From contig NW_024724368.1 in assembly GCF_018991925.1 (NCBI RefSeq), positions 4,455,386-4,519,385 on the forward strand: DNA of 64,000 bases, written 5' to 3'. The position numbers were made by a program, and so were the translations under genes. Below, piece after piece: positions 26,197 through 38,029 of this stretch. The stretch's first letter is position 1, and each line of letters starts with the position of its first letter. The DNA comes from Homarus americanus. Lineage: Eukaryota; Arthropoda; Malacostraca; Decapoda; Nephropidae. Under the pieces are notes generated by a model, which worked only from the letters and a program-made list of their open reading frames with translations, ran no database searches and was not told where the DNA came from.

Positions 26197-26387
26197 CAGT
26201 GAACCCTCCATATAACGGACTTCTCTATCCATATAATCCGTTAGATGGGGGTTTTCACATCTAATGGACCCTCGATATAATGGACTTTCACCTCTATATA
26301 GTTCGTTAGATGAAGGTTCTCACATTTGACGGACCCTCTATATAACGGACTTTCGTCTCCATAGTCCGTTAAATAGAGGTTTTACTG
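26197..26387. mobile_element. 191-bp MITE with CAGT...ACTG ends
   Basis: The left end CAGTGAACCCTCCATATAAC and the right end, read on the minus strand as CAGTAAAACCTCTATTTAAC, are imperfect terminal inverted repeats that both continue GGAC. The right end abuts TA; the left flank is TG, so one side of a TA duplication may have mutated. The inside holds two more copies of the ATAACGGACTTTC...GTCCGTTA motif. CAGT ends and TA insertion are typical of Tc1/mariner and pogo-type DNA transposons. No coding capacity. Confidence 0.7.
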
Positions 26388-27148
26388 TAACTATCATTTT
26401 CCAAAAATTTCTGCACATATTCCTAAAAAAACAGGTTTTATTTTTTTAACTCTTGATACTTAAATATAAAGCCTTAGTGTCACCAACAAATTACATACAA
26501 AACAAACAATAAAATAAATGTTAAACATATAATAAAATATAATATTATTACCAACTTAACAGCGACTCATCTAACACATCGCTAACTCAGAAAGAACGAA
26601 CCACTTCGCTATTAACTCTTTACAACTGTGTACTGAAGTAAAAACAAAAAATTCCAATGAGATATTAAGCCAAGCGGAACAACTCACAACATTTTTACCA
26701 CAGAGTGACAAGGAGGAAAATAAACAGTGACTTGACAACTTATCCCAGAGTCTAAAAGTGACAAACTCAATACACCGTTGCCTTAAACCCTCACGTAACT
26801 GCCTCCACTTGTTGACTAAAGCACTTGTCATTTTTCTCCTTTCTTCAGTGACGTTTATTATCATTATATTAAGTCTCCTTTTACAGACAACATATGCATC
26901 TTTACATTGGCTTCTTGTACATAAAACCCATGTTTGGATTAACAAAATATAAAAACCAGAAACCTTTCATATTTCCTGAGTAATGTTACTTAATTTGGAG
27001 GACTCTATCTAACCTTCACTGGTAATTCAGCTTTTTATGGGGATTAGTTCAATGGAATTTCTTGCAGTTTTACGACAATGGTTATTATTACTTGATTTCT
27101 CGCGAGGAACTTTTTTTTTAACCTTATCTTCTTAATATGAAAAAAGTC
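26388..27148. other. Unique AT-rich sequence
   Basis: A 124-codon minus-strand frame at 26571-26945 lies in non-repetitive sequence. It has no recognisable domain, and no flanking splice sites were judged convincing. Confidence 0.4.
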
Positions 27149-27162
27149 ACACACACACACAC

Positions 27163-27203
<41 letters not shown>
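27149..27203. repeat. (AC)n microsatellite
   Basis: AC tract with one GCAC interruption. Confidence 0.95.
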
Positions 27204-27205
<2 letters not shown>

Positions 27206-27335
27206 ATTGAAGACACATACAGGTATTTCTAAGTAATTATACCTGATATTTTTTTATATAATTTACGATACTTATATTACCCAGGATAAGTTTATCTTAT
27301 CAACAAATAAAACAATTGGACTTGGGGTTAACCAG

Positions 27336-27391
27336 ATCACCTGAAGAATCTCCACTCTCGCTTATTTCACCTGAAGAGTAACTACCCTAAC
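27336..27391 (-). repeat. Short dispersed repeat GAAGAATCTCCAC, copy 1
   Basis: On the minus strand this reads as the family consensus: GTTAGGGTAGTTA, a GGTGAAATAAGC core, then GTGGAGATTCTTCAGGTG. Four other copies lie at 29138, 29872, 37355 and 38075. Confidence 0.8.
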
Positions 27392-27404
27392 GCAAACTTA
27401 ACCT

Positions 27405-27595
27405 AATGCTAATATAACCTAACCTAACCTAGCCCCGCCTTGTCTCGCCCCGCCCCGCCCCGCCTCACCTCACCACGCCCCGCCTCACCTCGCCCACTTC
27501 GTCTCACCTCGCCCCACTTCGCCACACCCTGCCCTGCCTAGCCTCACCGCGCCTCACCTCGCCCTGCCTCACCTCGCCCCGCCCCGCCTCACTCA
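27405..27595. repeat. AACCT then CGCCCCGCCTCACCT low complexity
   Basis: A few AACCT units are followed by a GC-rich array of 5-10 bp units such as CGCCCCGCC and TCACCTCGCC. It appears to be derived from AACCT-like repeats by point changes. Confidence 0.85.
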
Positions 27596-27956
27596 CATTG
27601 ATCGCTCTAAATACTGGAACAATTGACCCATCGAGTCTAAGCGTGTGATCGACTACTGTACTGTACGTCTCTCCCAACTCTTAAATGTCATCGACTGACC
27701 CTCATACATAAACAAATACACACGCCTATGTATGTATGTACAGTACATCCACACGAGCGATAATCCGCGACCAATTCACATAAATACATACATACATACA
27801 TACAGTACATACATACATGTACCTACATACACTAACACCATTACCCAAAAAGCGTTCAGTAAGTTGGATCAACAAGAGGGTTCTAAATCAATAACGAGAT
27901 GGTCATAAAGTTTTCAATAGCTTAAGTGTTCCCAATACGCTAAATAAAGTTGATAT

Positions 27957-28100
27957 AACCTTTTACCTCCAAATAACGGACCTCTCTCTCTCTCTCTCTC
28001 TCTCTCCATATTATACGTTAAATAGGGTTTTCACATCTAACGGACCCACGATATAACGGACTTTCCTCTCGAAATAGTCCGTTAAATAGAGATTTCACTG
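27957..28100. mobile_element. Second, decayed copy of the AACGGAC MITE
   Basis: Shares ATAACGGACTTTCCTCTC and GTCCGTTAAATAGAG with 26197-26387. The right end reads CAGTGAAATCTCTATTTAAC on the minus strand and abuts TA. A (CT)n tract has expanded inside at 27983-28006. The left end is degenerate. Confidence 0.65.
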
Positions 28101-28161
28101 TATATAAAGCCTTTTACAGTTCGCGGGCGTTTAAGTGACTCATGGGCGTGTTTACCATAAG

Positions 28162-28720
28162 GTGAGTCCAGGCGGTGTGTGAGGGCGTCGGCCAGGTATA
28201 GGTGAAGGTGTGGACGACGGAGGAGGAGGTGGTGAGTCCAGGTGGTGTGTGAGGGCGTCGGCCAGGTATAGGTGAAGGTGTGGACGACGGAGGAGGAGGT
28301 GGTGAGTCCAGGTGGTGTGTGAGGGCGTCGGCCAGGTATAGGTGAAGGTGTGGACGACGGAGGAGGAGGTGGTGAGTCCAGGCGGTGTGTGAGGGCGTCG
28401 GCCAGGTATAGGTGAAGGTGTGGACGACGGAGGAGGTGGTGAGTCCAGGTGGTGTGTGAGGGCGTCGGCCAGGTATAGGTGAAGGTGTGGACGACGGAGG
28501 AGGAGGTGGTGAGTCCAGGTGATGTGTGAGGGCGTCGGCCAGGTATAGGTGAAGGTGTGGACGACGGAGGAGGAGGTGGTGAGTCCAGGTGGTGTGTGAA
28601 GGCGTCGACCAGGTATAGGTGAAGGTGTGGACGACGGAGGAGGAGGTGGTGAGTCCAGGTGGTGTGTGAGGGCGTCGGCCAGGTATAGGTGAAGGTGTGG
28701 ACGACGGAGGAGGAGGTATG
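28162..28720. repeat. 70-bp minisatellite, eight copies
   Basis: Near-perfect 70-bp units containing GGTATAGGTGAAGGTGTGGA and GGAGGAGGAGGTGGTGAGTC. One unit is 3 bp shorter. Minus-strand frames of about 200 codons through it are repeat artefacts, since more than one frame is open. Confidence 0.97.
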
Positions 28721-28842
28721 CCTTCACCTGACACCCGCCGCTACGTACATCACCATCGGCCCTCCCACACTACACCGCCGCCCGCCCTCATAAACATTTA
28801 TGTATTTCAAATATTACGTAACAAACATACTAGTCTTGTGAA

Positions 28843-29130
28843 TGAGGTTAGGTTACGTTAAGTTAAGTTAAGGTTAGGTTGGGTTAATGTTAGGTTAAGT
28901 TAAGGCTAAGTTAAGGTTAGGTTAGGGTTAAGTTTTAGGTTAGGTTACGTTAAGTTAAGTTAAGGTTAGGTTGGGTTAATGTTAGGTTAAGTTAAGGCTA
29001 AGTTAAGGTTAGGTTAGGGTTAAGTTAGGTTAGGTTACGTTAAGTTAAGTTAAGGTTAGGTTGGGTTAATGTTAGGTTAAGTTAAGGCTAAGTTAAGGTT
29101 AGGTTAGGGTTAAGTTAGGTTAGGTTACGA
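28843..29130. repeat. About 90-bp TTAGG-derived repeat, three copies
   Basis: Three nearly identical copies of a unit made of TTAGG/TTAAG variants (GGTTGGGTTAATGTTAGG is diagnostic). A degenerate telomere-like sequence has been re-amplified as a longer unit. Confidence 0.93.
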
Positions 29131-29137
29131 TTGTTGT

Positions 29138-29200
29138 TACATTAGGGTAGGGTAGTTAATTTTCAGGTGAAATAAGCTGGGGTGGAGATTGTTCAGGTGT
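29138..29200 (+). repeat. Short dispersed repeat GAAGAATCTCCAC, copy 2
   Basis: Plus-strand copy ending AAGCTGGGGTGGAGATTGTTCAGGTG, directly after the TTAGG-like array. Confidence 0.75.
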
Positions 29201-29836
29201 TCCAATTACTGTCCCAACACTTCACCTCCAATAGTGTCAAACGTGAGGACTAAACTAGCGTGAATTAGTAGAGAGAAGCATCGACACATGACACAATAGA
29301 GATCTCCGCTCCCCGTGTTTCCATGACGGACGAGTCTCTGCTGCACAATTAATGGAGGAGATTCTCGCGCCACCAACACCCCTGGCGGCCGTACGAGCAA
29401 CACCACCAATGACCTTGACCTTTACTGTAAATCCACAACTACCTGATCGTTTACGTCATGCAGGTGAAATCTAACCAATAATTAATCATAACACACCATC
29501 TAATTCTTCCAGTATTTTATTCACTGACAGATGGACACACACACACACACAGAACCACGTAGACTAACATAGGTTATTGACTAACTCTGATTCCCCAGAC
29601 GCTTGTACTCATCCCGGGCGACAGGTGAGCCCTCCCGTGTGTGGGTGTGAGGGACGAGTGGCCTCGACCCTCACCGTGACCTTGGTGTATAGGGCGCCTC
29701 ACCTGGCAAAATCTGACCAGGATTTATCCAGCGACCAACCACCGCCAGTCAGCCTAGGTGACTACTTCTCGTAAACCTTTATTATTCCGTGTCAATAAAT
29801 TCTTCTTTATGCTTTCTTATATCTTTAATGGGAATA
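29201..29836. other. Unique sequence, nothing recognised
   Basis: No supported gene. Short AC tract at 29534-29551. Confidence 0.5.
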
Positions 29837-29932
29837 CCTGAAGAATCTCCACCCTAACCTAACCTCTCTCCCCCAAATAGTGTTAAGGCAGTTAATCTTT
29901 TACGTGAACTAAGCTAGGGTGGATATTCTTCA
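29837..29932 (+). repeat. Most complete copy of the GAAGAATCTCCACC element
   Basis: The left end CCTGAAGAATCTCCACCCTA and the right end CTAGGGTGGATATTCTTCA are inverted repeats, giving a 96-bp MITE-like unit with AACCT next to the left arm. No target duplication was obvious. Confidence 0.65.
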
Positions 29933-31450
29933 TTTTAAATCACATGTATCTTCAACCATAACAATATATTTCTTCACCGATGAAATAAAAAGTAAAGTAG
30001 GTTTATTTTCCTTTAACTGATAACGGAATGTATTTACACACTTGTAACACATAAAACTGGTCTGTGTCCACTGTCTCCGGCGAGATCATTGGACAAATCT
30101 TAAAACTTGGCAAGAAAACCTACTGGGCGATGGAGTATGGCCGAGTGATAAAGCCGAACTGTTATTACGCCGTAAACGTGTACAAATAAACATGTTATCT
30201 CTCTCGCTAACTCCCTGAAGAAAACGACGGAATATGAGAAGGGAAGAACTCTAAGAAAACGACGGCAAAGGTAATGAAGACGTACGAGTAGTGTGTCAAA
30301 CCTGGCCTGTGAGAGAAGTGTATGTGGGGGTGTAGGGTGTGTGTGTGTGTTGGAGAAGTGCGTGCATGTGTGGGTGTGTGGGGGGGTTTCGCGGGTGCGT
30401 GTATGTGTGTGAGGGGGTTCGTACATGCGTGTGTGGGTATGTGTGGGGGTGCGTGCATGTGTGGGTGGGGATGTGCGTGGGGCAGGAAGTCCTTACGTGC
30501 GTGTGTGTGTGTACTGTAAGCGTCTACATCAGTGTCTTGGTGCAAAACTCTACGGTCATTTAACCTATCATTTGGCTCATGTTTTTCCTCCTTTATAAAA
30601 CCACTTTGCAACGCCCCTTACCACACAGAGATCCCTAAAAATGATCTAATAACCCAGGTCACCTTTATCATATTAGGTCAAAGGTGAAGATTAAAATATA
30701 CCAATACTTATGTTTATTAACTAATTTACATATATTTAGTCTCCCAGCAGCTAAAAGAACAACAAAAAAACACGTAAATCATAGCAATCTTGTCCATGAA
30801 TGGTATACTAAGTGAAGGTCCCACAAGCGACACAACACACACGATTTAAATCACTTACACGACCATGAAATACGAGCGTGATGACAAGAGATCGCCCAGA
30901 CGGATATAAAAAAGGTTCACAATGCAGATCACAGGAAGTATATAATCTGCTGTTGTGTGTCTGTCTGTCATTCACCCACAATACACGACAAGTTGTTCAC
31001 CGGATGACTGGTATCTAGTGATCTAAATAAGAAAATCACTGGAGTTAAGGAGCTATTATTTTTTTCTTGGTCACTTCCCGCCCCCATCGTGTTGCATGTT
31101 AAATAGAACCTGAGAGATATAAGAACCTTAGAGAAGAGTGAACAAAATACTATGAGAAGAATAATCTAAGGGCCTATGAGAACAGTGAATAAGTACTTAA
31201 AAGAACAACAATGAACAAGAATAATGAACAAGACGCTAAGAGAATGAACAAAAACTTAACAAGGAACTAACACCCACACACTCAACAGTGAACACCTCCG
31301 CCCACACACACAAGCAGGCAGGAGCAGCACACCCAAGACGCTGCCCTCAACACTGCCTGCCTGGGCCGTGGGTGCAGGTGAGTCATTTGGTCGACCCACA
31401 CAAGTCAGTTCCGCCACCAAGGGTCCGACCTGCCCTCCACTCCCTCTTAT
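29933..31450. other. Mostly unique sequence, one GT-rich stretch
   Basis: 30318-30512 is TG/GGTG-rich low complexity. The rest is unique with no gene recognised. Confidence 0.5.
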
Positions 31451-31669
31451 GTACAGTCGCCTGCACTTATACCTGGTACAGTGGCTGACGCGTTTTGTGA
31501 GATGTGGCACCTCTGTGTTTGTTTACCTACAGTATCTTTAGTCCGGCTCCTATTGCAACGTTCCATAGGGCCATTCCGGGAAAAAAATACGATGTAAACA
31601 AACACAGAGGTGCCACATCTCACAAAACGCGTCAGCCACTGTACCAGGTATAAGTGCAGGCGACTGTAC
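31451..31669. mobile_element. 219-bp palindromic MITE, perfect 76-bp arms
   Basis: Positions 31451-31526 and 31594-31669 are perfect reverse complements. The 67-bp centre is itself an imperfect palindrome, so the whole element can fold into one hairpin. The ends read G-TA-CAGTCGCCTGCAC... on both sides, consistent with a TA target duplication flanking CAGT termini as in Tc1/mariner elements. No coding sequence. Confidence 0.85.
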
Positions 31670-32274
31670 ACTGGATAACCCTGGTGTGTACTCTTACGTT
31701 ACGTTAAGTATATACCGTAACTCTAAAGGTTCATTTCTATTCACGTGTATGATTAAAACAGCTCCTTCCCTCTCTCCATATCCCCACTCACTTTCCTACC
31801 TCTCTCTCCCTCTCTCCACATCCCCACTCACTTTCTCACCTCTCTCCTCTCCCTCCCCCCTCCACTCAACCATCGTACAACGCCACACAATTGTAGTTAA
31901 ACAACTTTATTGCCAGGATTGGAGTACAATTTTGCCCAATCTGGCTAGTTTAGTCAAGTCTTGGCACTGTGGATGTTGTGGCACTGTGGAAGTTATGGGA
32001 CTTTTTACTGTACCACGCAGGCCAGACAGGAGCTCATACATAACAGCTCAGGACTTTACAAATAAAAAGAATAAAATATCAAGTCGGACAAACAAATAGA
32101 GGATAAATTATTAGGATGTCTTTAAAGGACCCCTGAATCCCCAAGAGGTATTTAAATAATTGACATCTGGCGTGAGAGAGTCGGAGCACAAGTACAACAT
32201 GCGGCCTCTCTTGCTTCCGATGTTGAACTGTAGTGTAGAATCAACAACACACGTACAGTATACTAGGTGAAGGA

Positions 32275-32275
<1 letters not shown>
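31670..32275. other. Unique sequence with a CT-rich stretch
   Basis: 31765-31870 is CT-rich. No supported gene. Confidence 0.5.
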
Positions 32276-32321
<46 letters not shown>

Positions 32322-32327
32322 GCGCAA
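32276..32327. repeat. (CA)n-(CG)n alternating tract
   Basis: About 15 CA units followed by about ten CG units with no break in purine-pyrimidine alternation. Such tracts can adopt Z-DNA. Confidence 0.95.
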
Positions 32328-32452
32328 AATATGACACAGCCAAAATGGTAACGAAAAAGAATTGTAAACAAGATTTGCTCCCTCATCCCCAGTTAGGTGG
32401 AAATATTAAAAGGTTCAAATATTTCAGATTCCGGGTTGTGGTCATCGGCCTC

Positions 32453-32668
32453 ACCTCCAGCCAGCCACCCACGAGAACTTCCAGCACCGCCCCACACCTC
32501 CAGCCAGCCACCCACGAGAACTTCCAGCACCGCCCCACACCTCCAGCCAGCCACCCACGAGAACCCAGCCCCTGCCCCACACTTCCAGCCAGCCACCGAG
32601 AACTTCCAGCCCCGCCCCACACCTCCAGCCAGCCACCCACGAGAACTTCCAGCCCCGCCCCACACCTA
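32453..32668. repeat. 43-bp minisatellite, five copies
   Basis: Units around CCAGCCAGCCACCCACGAGA with AACTTCCAGCACCGCCCCAC. The fourth unit is shorter. Open in several frames on both strands, so not coding. Confidence 0.95.
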
Positions 32669-33251
32669 TAAGACCTGGATTATTTTTTTTCACTTATTAA
32701 TATACCAACCCTGAGTAAATATTCACAATATGATTCTTACTCTCTGAATATTCACATTGTCTTCGGTGATTCTTACTCTAAATATTCTCATTATCTCCTC
32801 CTACAACCCTTATTTTCATTGTAATTTACTTATTAATCTAATTATAATAAGATACCAAGATTACACTGATACATGTAATAAGTAGAGGTTGCGTGACTCT
32901 CCTCCAAGCTACACTAATCACTTCAGGAATCTTAAGAACATATGTTTACTGAACCGGAGCTGATAAAGAAAAAAATCTTAACATCTTAATTCAATATTGG
33001 GGTACTGATCATGTCTCCATCATCCCTCTCTCCTCCCCCTCACCCCACTCTCCTCCTCCCCCTCACCCCACTCTCCTCCTTCCCTCTCACCCCACTCTCC
33101 CCTCCCCTCCCCAATGGGAATCATTACTTCATCATCAGAACATAAATGAAGGTTTCTTTCGAGATACCTTCAGGAGAAATAAGTTAAAAGTATTGAACTT
33201 TTATCTCTCCTTAAACCAGTTATGAAAAATTAAATTGGGCTTGTTGTGTTG
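32669..33251. other. Unique sequence with CT-rich stretch
   Basis: 33025-33112 repeats CCCCACTCTCCTCC. No gene supported. Confidence 0.6.
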
Positions 33252-33254
33252 AGC

Positions 33255-33286
<32 letters not shown>

Positions 33287-33304
33287 GCCTGTCTGTCTGT
33301 CTGT
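33252..33304. repeat. (GTCT)n microsatellite
   Basis: About thirteen TGTC units with one GCC interruption. Confidence 0.95.
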
Positions 33305-34079
33305 ACTGTTGAAGAGTCTAAAGTATGATGAATGATGAGGTCGTGGAAGATTCAAAAGACTAAACCATGAAGTATGATGAATGGTGATGTTGTGAATGAT
33401 TGAAGAGACTATAAACCATATCACCAACACAAATTCATAATATCTATAAACTCGTACTACTTCTGGCCTTGTTCGCATATATATTACCCCACAGTAATTA
33501 ACTAGATCAGCTCCTAAACTGTAAGAAGCAATTTGACAAGTAACACGACCATATCCCTATCACAAGATACGAACAAAATAGGAGCCAGATACGCCATTCA
33601 CCAGCCAAACTAACCGCCCAAGTCACACGCCTATTGGACTTGTGAAATATTAGCCATAGGTATCTGTACAACCCCCCCCCCACCTCCACTCCTCTCCGTG
33701 TGGGTAGAATATATATATACAACAAAACACACGAGTTACCCTCTACATCGTCACTAAAATCCCACCCCGAGCCATATTGGTATATTTATTATGTCACTCT
33801 ATAAGGTAGGGAGTGTAGAGAAGAATCCCTTAGGCTCAGAAGTAGATGAAGTATGGGGAGTATAGAGGGAGGGAAGTAGGGAGGGTGAGAGAAAGTACCC
33901 GCGGGGAGTACCTCATATAACCACCTCACAGCTCACAACTCGCCCTCTTGTACTCTGGCTACAAGTTTATGAGAATGGTTCCTCTACGATTATTTTTTTT
34001 TTATTATTAACACAAAGGATTCTGTTCCTACTACCTATATAGAGATGAATTTCAAAACCATCTTCCGCTGTCTAGTCTA
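33305..34079. other. Unique sequence, nothing recognised
   Basis: A 40-bp direct repeat (AAAGTATGATGAATGATGA and AAGTATGATGAATGGTGA) lies at 33319 and 33371. No supported gene. Confidence 0.5.
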
Positions 34080-34212
34080 TGTTAGGTTAGGTTACGTTTA
34101 GGCTTGGTTAGGTTACGTTTAGTTTAGGTTAGGTTAAATTACGTTACGTTTAAGCTTGGTTAGGTTACGTTTAGTTTAGGTTAGGTTACGTTTAGATTAG
34201 GTTAGGCTTTCT
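34080..34212. repeat. TTAGGTTACGTTTAG telomere-like repeat
   Basis: Degenerate TTAGG units with TTACG and GCTTGG variants, about 130 bp. Confidence 0.85.
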
Positions 34213-34371
34213 AGATTTTTACTCACCACGTTAACACAGCCAAGAGAGATCAAACAATGATTGGAAATATTTGAAACAGGAGATCTGAATTAATGGACGT
34301 AATATGAAATGAAAAAAAAAACACTTTGTAGCAGGGAGTTATAAACAGTGTTAGTCCAGGGTATAAATTAG

Positions 34372-34482
34372 TTTGGGTAGGGTAGGGTAGGGTGGGGTAG
34401 GGTAGCGTAGGGTAGGGTAGCGTAGGGTATAGTAGGGTAGAGTAGTGTCAGGTAAGGTAGGGTAGGGTAGGGTAGAGGTTCT
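34372..34482. repeat. (GGGTA)n tract
   Basis: About twenty GGGTA units with GCGTA, GGGTG and AGTGTC variants. It differs from the arthropod telomere motif by one base per unit. Confidence 0.9.
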
Positions 34483-35809
34483 GCTAAATGGAGCGTGGTC
34501 AACAGGAAAGTCATGGGCCTTCCCAGATAGCCTCAGATGCCGACTAAAGGGGCCCCCGCGTGTTGCTGCATGACTGAGTGTACCTCGTCACAACACACCG
34601 ACTGTGAAAGACTAAAGAATAACTATAGATATAAGATCACGAGGTATCTATATATAACTCACTAGTTATGGTGACAATATTTAGACAATGTTAGATCAGT
34701 TGCGTCGACAAATTTCAGGTTACGACAACAACTAACCACACAGACAGAGCTTTAGAGACGACAATACTCCCGTGCCAAAAGTGACCGTGGAGTAAAAACA
34801 CACGGCGCCCTCTATCTGAGACTACCGACGTTAGTAATGGAGGGAAAAAGAGAGGAGCGCGGGCAGGAGTATCTTTGTTTTGTAAATAAGCGGTGAAATT
34901 ATGAACAATATATTACCAGCGTGAGTTTACAGGTTTAGTAATGCAAGAGTGAATATTAATACTGACAATGGCAAGCTGCTCATGTAATCAGCTTACAGAT
35001 ATAGCATGAAGGAGAATATATCAGCTTAAGCGTGATCAAGAAAGATTACATTCTTACTTTAAAGTACTTTGTAAGGGTCATAAATAATACACACACACAC
35101 ACACACACAACGGGTAGTGGTAAATGGTGTCGTGCTTATAATGGCGTCTAATAATTTATGAGAAGCCTTTAGCACTCTCATTATCACACTCAGTTTATCG
35201 TATCAAATCAAGAATTCCCTTAACACGCTGCAACACACAAGACTCGGGATGGTTTTTGCCTTAGGTCTTATACTCCAGGATATGTGCCGCCGTTGTGTTA
35301 GTGTTTACATTAGTGGCTGTTACCTCGACAAATTCTAACGTTATATAAATTCTTGTTGGTACTTCGAGTCCAACATTCATAAGGTCATTATTACATATAC
35401 ACAAATACACCAATTGAATCATCCAATCAGCTTACTGTTGCAAGATTCTAATAATGTAAATATCTGCAATAGAGTAATTTATATTTTCTTTATAAACACA
35501 AATACAGTATAAATCTTGTTCATGTCTTCAGTATTTACGTAAAGTGGGTCCTAGTATATCTCCCCCCCCCCCACCCCAGGCATCAAGTATAATTCAACAA
35601 AGAACATAATAACTCTCCAACAGTCTTCTATATCAATAACCATTCATTAAAAACAACGATAATTAACGTAACATGAGGGGACAATATTAATTTCCCCTTG
35701 AAGTAAAGAGGTAAATCTCATTGGCCGCGCTGTAACACGGGGCCAGAGAGGCTGATACCGGAGGCGGCGGATTATGTTGACTCTCCTTCAACACCAGTCA
35801 TGCATACAC
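34483..35809. other. Unique AT-rich sequence
   Basis: No supported gene or RNA. Short AC tract at 35091-35109 and a C-run at 35562-35577. Confidence 0.5.
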
Positions 35810-36577
35810 ACTACAGCATCCCCGTCACTTACTTCACTTTATCCCCGTCACTTACTTCACTTTATCCTCGTCACTACTTTCTTTATCCCCTGCTCGCCAC
35901 TTCACTTTAACGTCATTACTTACTTCATTCTTTATCCCCGTCAGTCACTTCACTTTATCCCCGTCACTTACTTCACTTTATCCCCGTCACTTCACTTATC
36001 CCCGCCGTCACTTCCACTTTATCCCCGTCACTTACTTCACTTCTATCCCTCGTCAGTCACTTCACTTATCCCCGGGTCACTTCACTTTATCCCCGTCAGT
36101 CACTTCACTTTATCCCCGTCACTTACTTCACTTTATCCCCGTCACTTACTTCACTTTTATCCCCGTCACTTACTTCACTTTATCCTCGTCACTACTTCAC
36201 CTCTATCCTCGTCACTTACTTTAATATCCTCGTCACTACTTCACTTTATCCCCGTCACTTACTTTACTTTATCCCCCGTCACTTTCTACTTCAATTTATC
36301 CCCCGTCACTTACTTCACTTTATCCTGTCACTTATCACTTTATCCCCGTCACTTACTTCACTTTATCCCCGTCACTTACTTTACTTTATCCCCGTCAGTC
36401 ACTTCACTTTATCCCTGTTACTTACTTCACTTTATCCCCGTCACTTACTTCACTTTATCCCCGTCACTTACTTTACTTTATCCCCGTCAGTCACTTCACT
36501 TTATCCCTGTTACTTACTTCACTTTATCCCCGTCACTTACTTCACTTTATCCCCGTCACTTACTTCACTTTATCCTG
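35810..36577. repeat. About 24-bp minisatellite
   Basis: Around thirty units of TCCCCGTCACTTACTTCACT plus TTA, with many small indels. A 300-codon frame runs across it but only because the repeat rarely forms a stop. Confidence 0.95.
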
Positions 36578-36764
36578 TTTGCTCTCTACCGTGACCAAGT
36601 GGCTGTTGTTATAAGGGCGATACAGTCACTCCTACCTCCTTATCCTGACACTTCACCACCAAGTAAGATAAAGTAAAAGAATAAATCACAAGTTTTAATT
36701 CGAGGAGGAGAGAAGAATTGTACTCATCAAGGGCTACAACATTCCTACATGAGAACTCCCACCA

Positions 36765-36800
<36 letters not shown>

Positions 36801-37312
36801 CTGACCGGAACTAATCTATTTCTCACACACTTTAAATCCAACCATGAACTAAACCATTTTTTTTAATATATATCTTTCATTAATCTCAGCACACGTTATG
36901 GTTCGTTTACTAAAGGATTCTCTACACTATCAATCTCACAAGACACTCAGGAATGTAGGTAGGATTTCGTTAAGTTCTCGGGATTGGAACAACAACAGAA
37001 AATTCGACAATAACCTAACGAGATGCACGCGGGTAATTTCCCGTAGGAGTTCACCGCCTCCCAAGGGCACACCACTCAACCTAAGCGGACGACAACTATT
37101 AATTTTTCAGGCGGGGAATTTTTGGAGGAAAGGTCGGGATAACGTCTCGGTGTAAATTATATTACCTTAACCCGATTATACAACATTATATACCGGTGTG
37201 AGGTTAGGAGACGTGTGTGTATATCTGTCGTGTGGGAGAATTAACAGATCATGACAGTACAGTTAAGTTTTCAGTGGATTATTCTTTTTATTCCAGCTCG
37301 TACTGCCCCATA
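36578..37312. other. Unique sequence with an AC tract
   Basis: AC tract at 36768-36800. No supported gene. Confidence 0.5.
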
Positions 37313-37354
37313 ACCTAACCTAACCTAACCTAACTTCACCCCCCTCCCAATAGT

Positions 37355-37406
37355 GTTAGGGTGGTTAATCTTTAGGTAAAATAAGCTGGGGTGGAGATTC
37401 TTCAGA
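37355..37406 (+). repeat. Short dispersed repeat GAAGAATCTCCAC, copy 4
   Basis: GTTAGGGTGGTTAATCTTTA continues to GGGGTGGAGATTCTTCAG. It is preceded by AACCT units at 37312-37335, as in the other copies. Confidence 0.8.
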
Positions 37407-37421
37407 TGATACCATAGATTT

Positions 37422-37423
<2 letters not shown>

Positions 37424-37466
<43 letters not shown>
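37424..37466. repeat. (AC)n microsatellite
   Basis: A pure AC tract. Confidence 0.95.
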
Positions 37467-37467
<1 letters not shown>

Positions 37468-37817
37468 AAGCACCTAAGAAAAAGTATAAACTGTATATTT
37501 AAACCATACAGGAGGTGTTAGCTCCCTCACCCTCCCCAGAACATTCCTCAGTCGTATTGTAATAAACCACCATTAGGCAGGAGGGGATGAGAAGGAGGGG
37601 CTGCTCAGGAGGGGCTAAGTAGACCTATCTGATGAAGCGGACTCTTAAGCCGCCGGGAGAAAAGGTCTCGGCGTCACAGAAGAAAAGTGTAAAAAAAAAA
37701 AAAGGTGAGTCTCGTCACACCTCGCTTAGAAACTCGTGAACAAACTTGTGACAAATGGAGCCAATTTTAAGTGCCATATTTTTTTGAGCCATCATTTACT
37801 GTTATGAGGATTTGGTT

Positions 37818-37820
<3 letters not shown>

Positions 37821-37874
<54 letters not shown>
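37821..37874. repeat. (TG)n microsatellite
   Basis: A pure TG tract of about 53 bp. Confidence 0.97.
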
Positions 37875-37875
<1 letters not shown>

Positions 37876-38029
37876 GTCTTTCTCTCAAGAAAATGAGTTA
37901 AATCTCTACATTTGGGAGGGAGAAGGAGGTGTTTTGTGGCCGCGGACTAGGGGAGGATCACAGGCACTATGTCAGCTCGTTAGCATTGACTAGTTACAAG
38001 AGAGAAATATTCTACCTTGTTGAGCTATT

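Noticed and set aside
26571..26945. 124-codon minus-strand frame in unique DNA
   Set aside because: No recognisable family and no clear exon signals; length is possible by chance in 64 kb.
28114..28734. About 200-codon minus-strand Pro/Ser/Thr-rich frames
   Set aside because: Two overlapping frames through eight copies of a 70-bp unit.
35774..36676. 300-codon plus-strand frame
   Set aside because: Reads through a 24-bp minisatellite with no domain or splice context.
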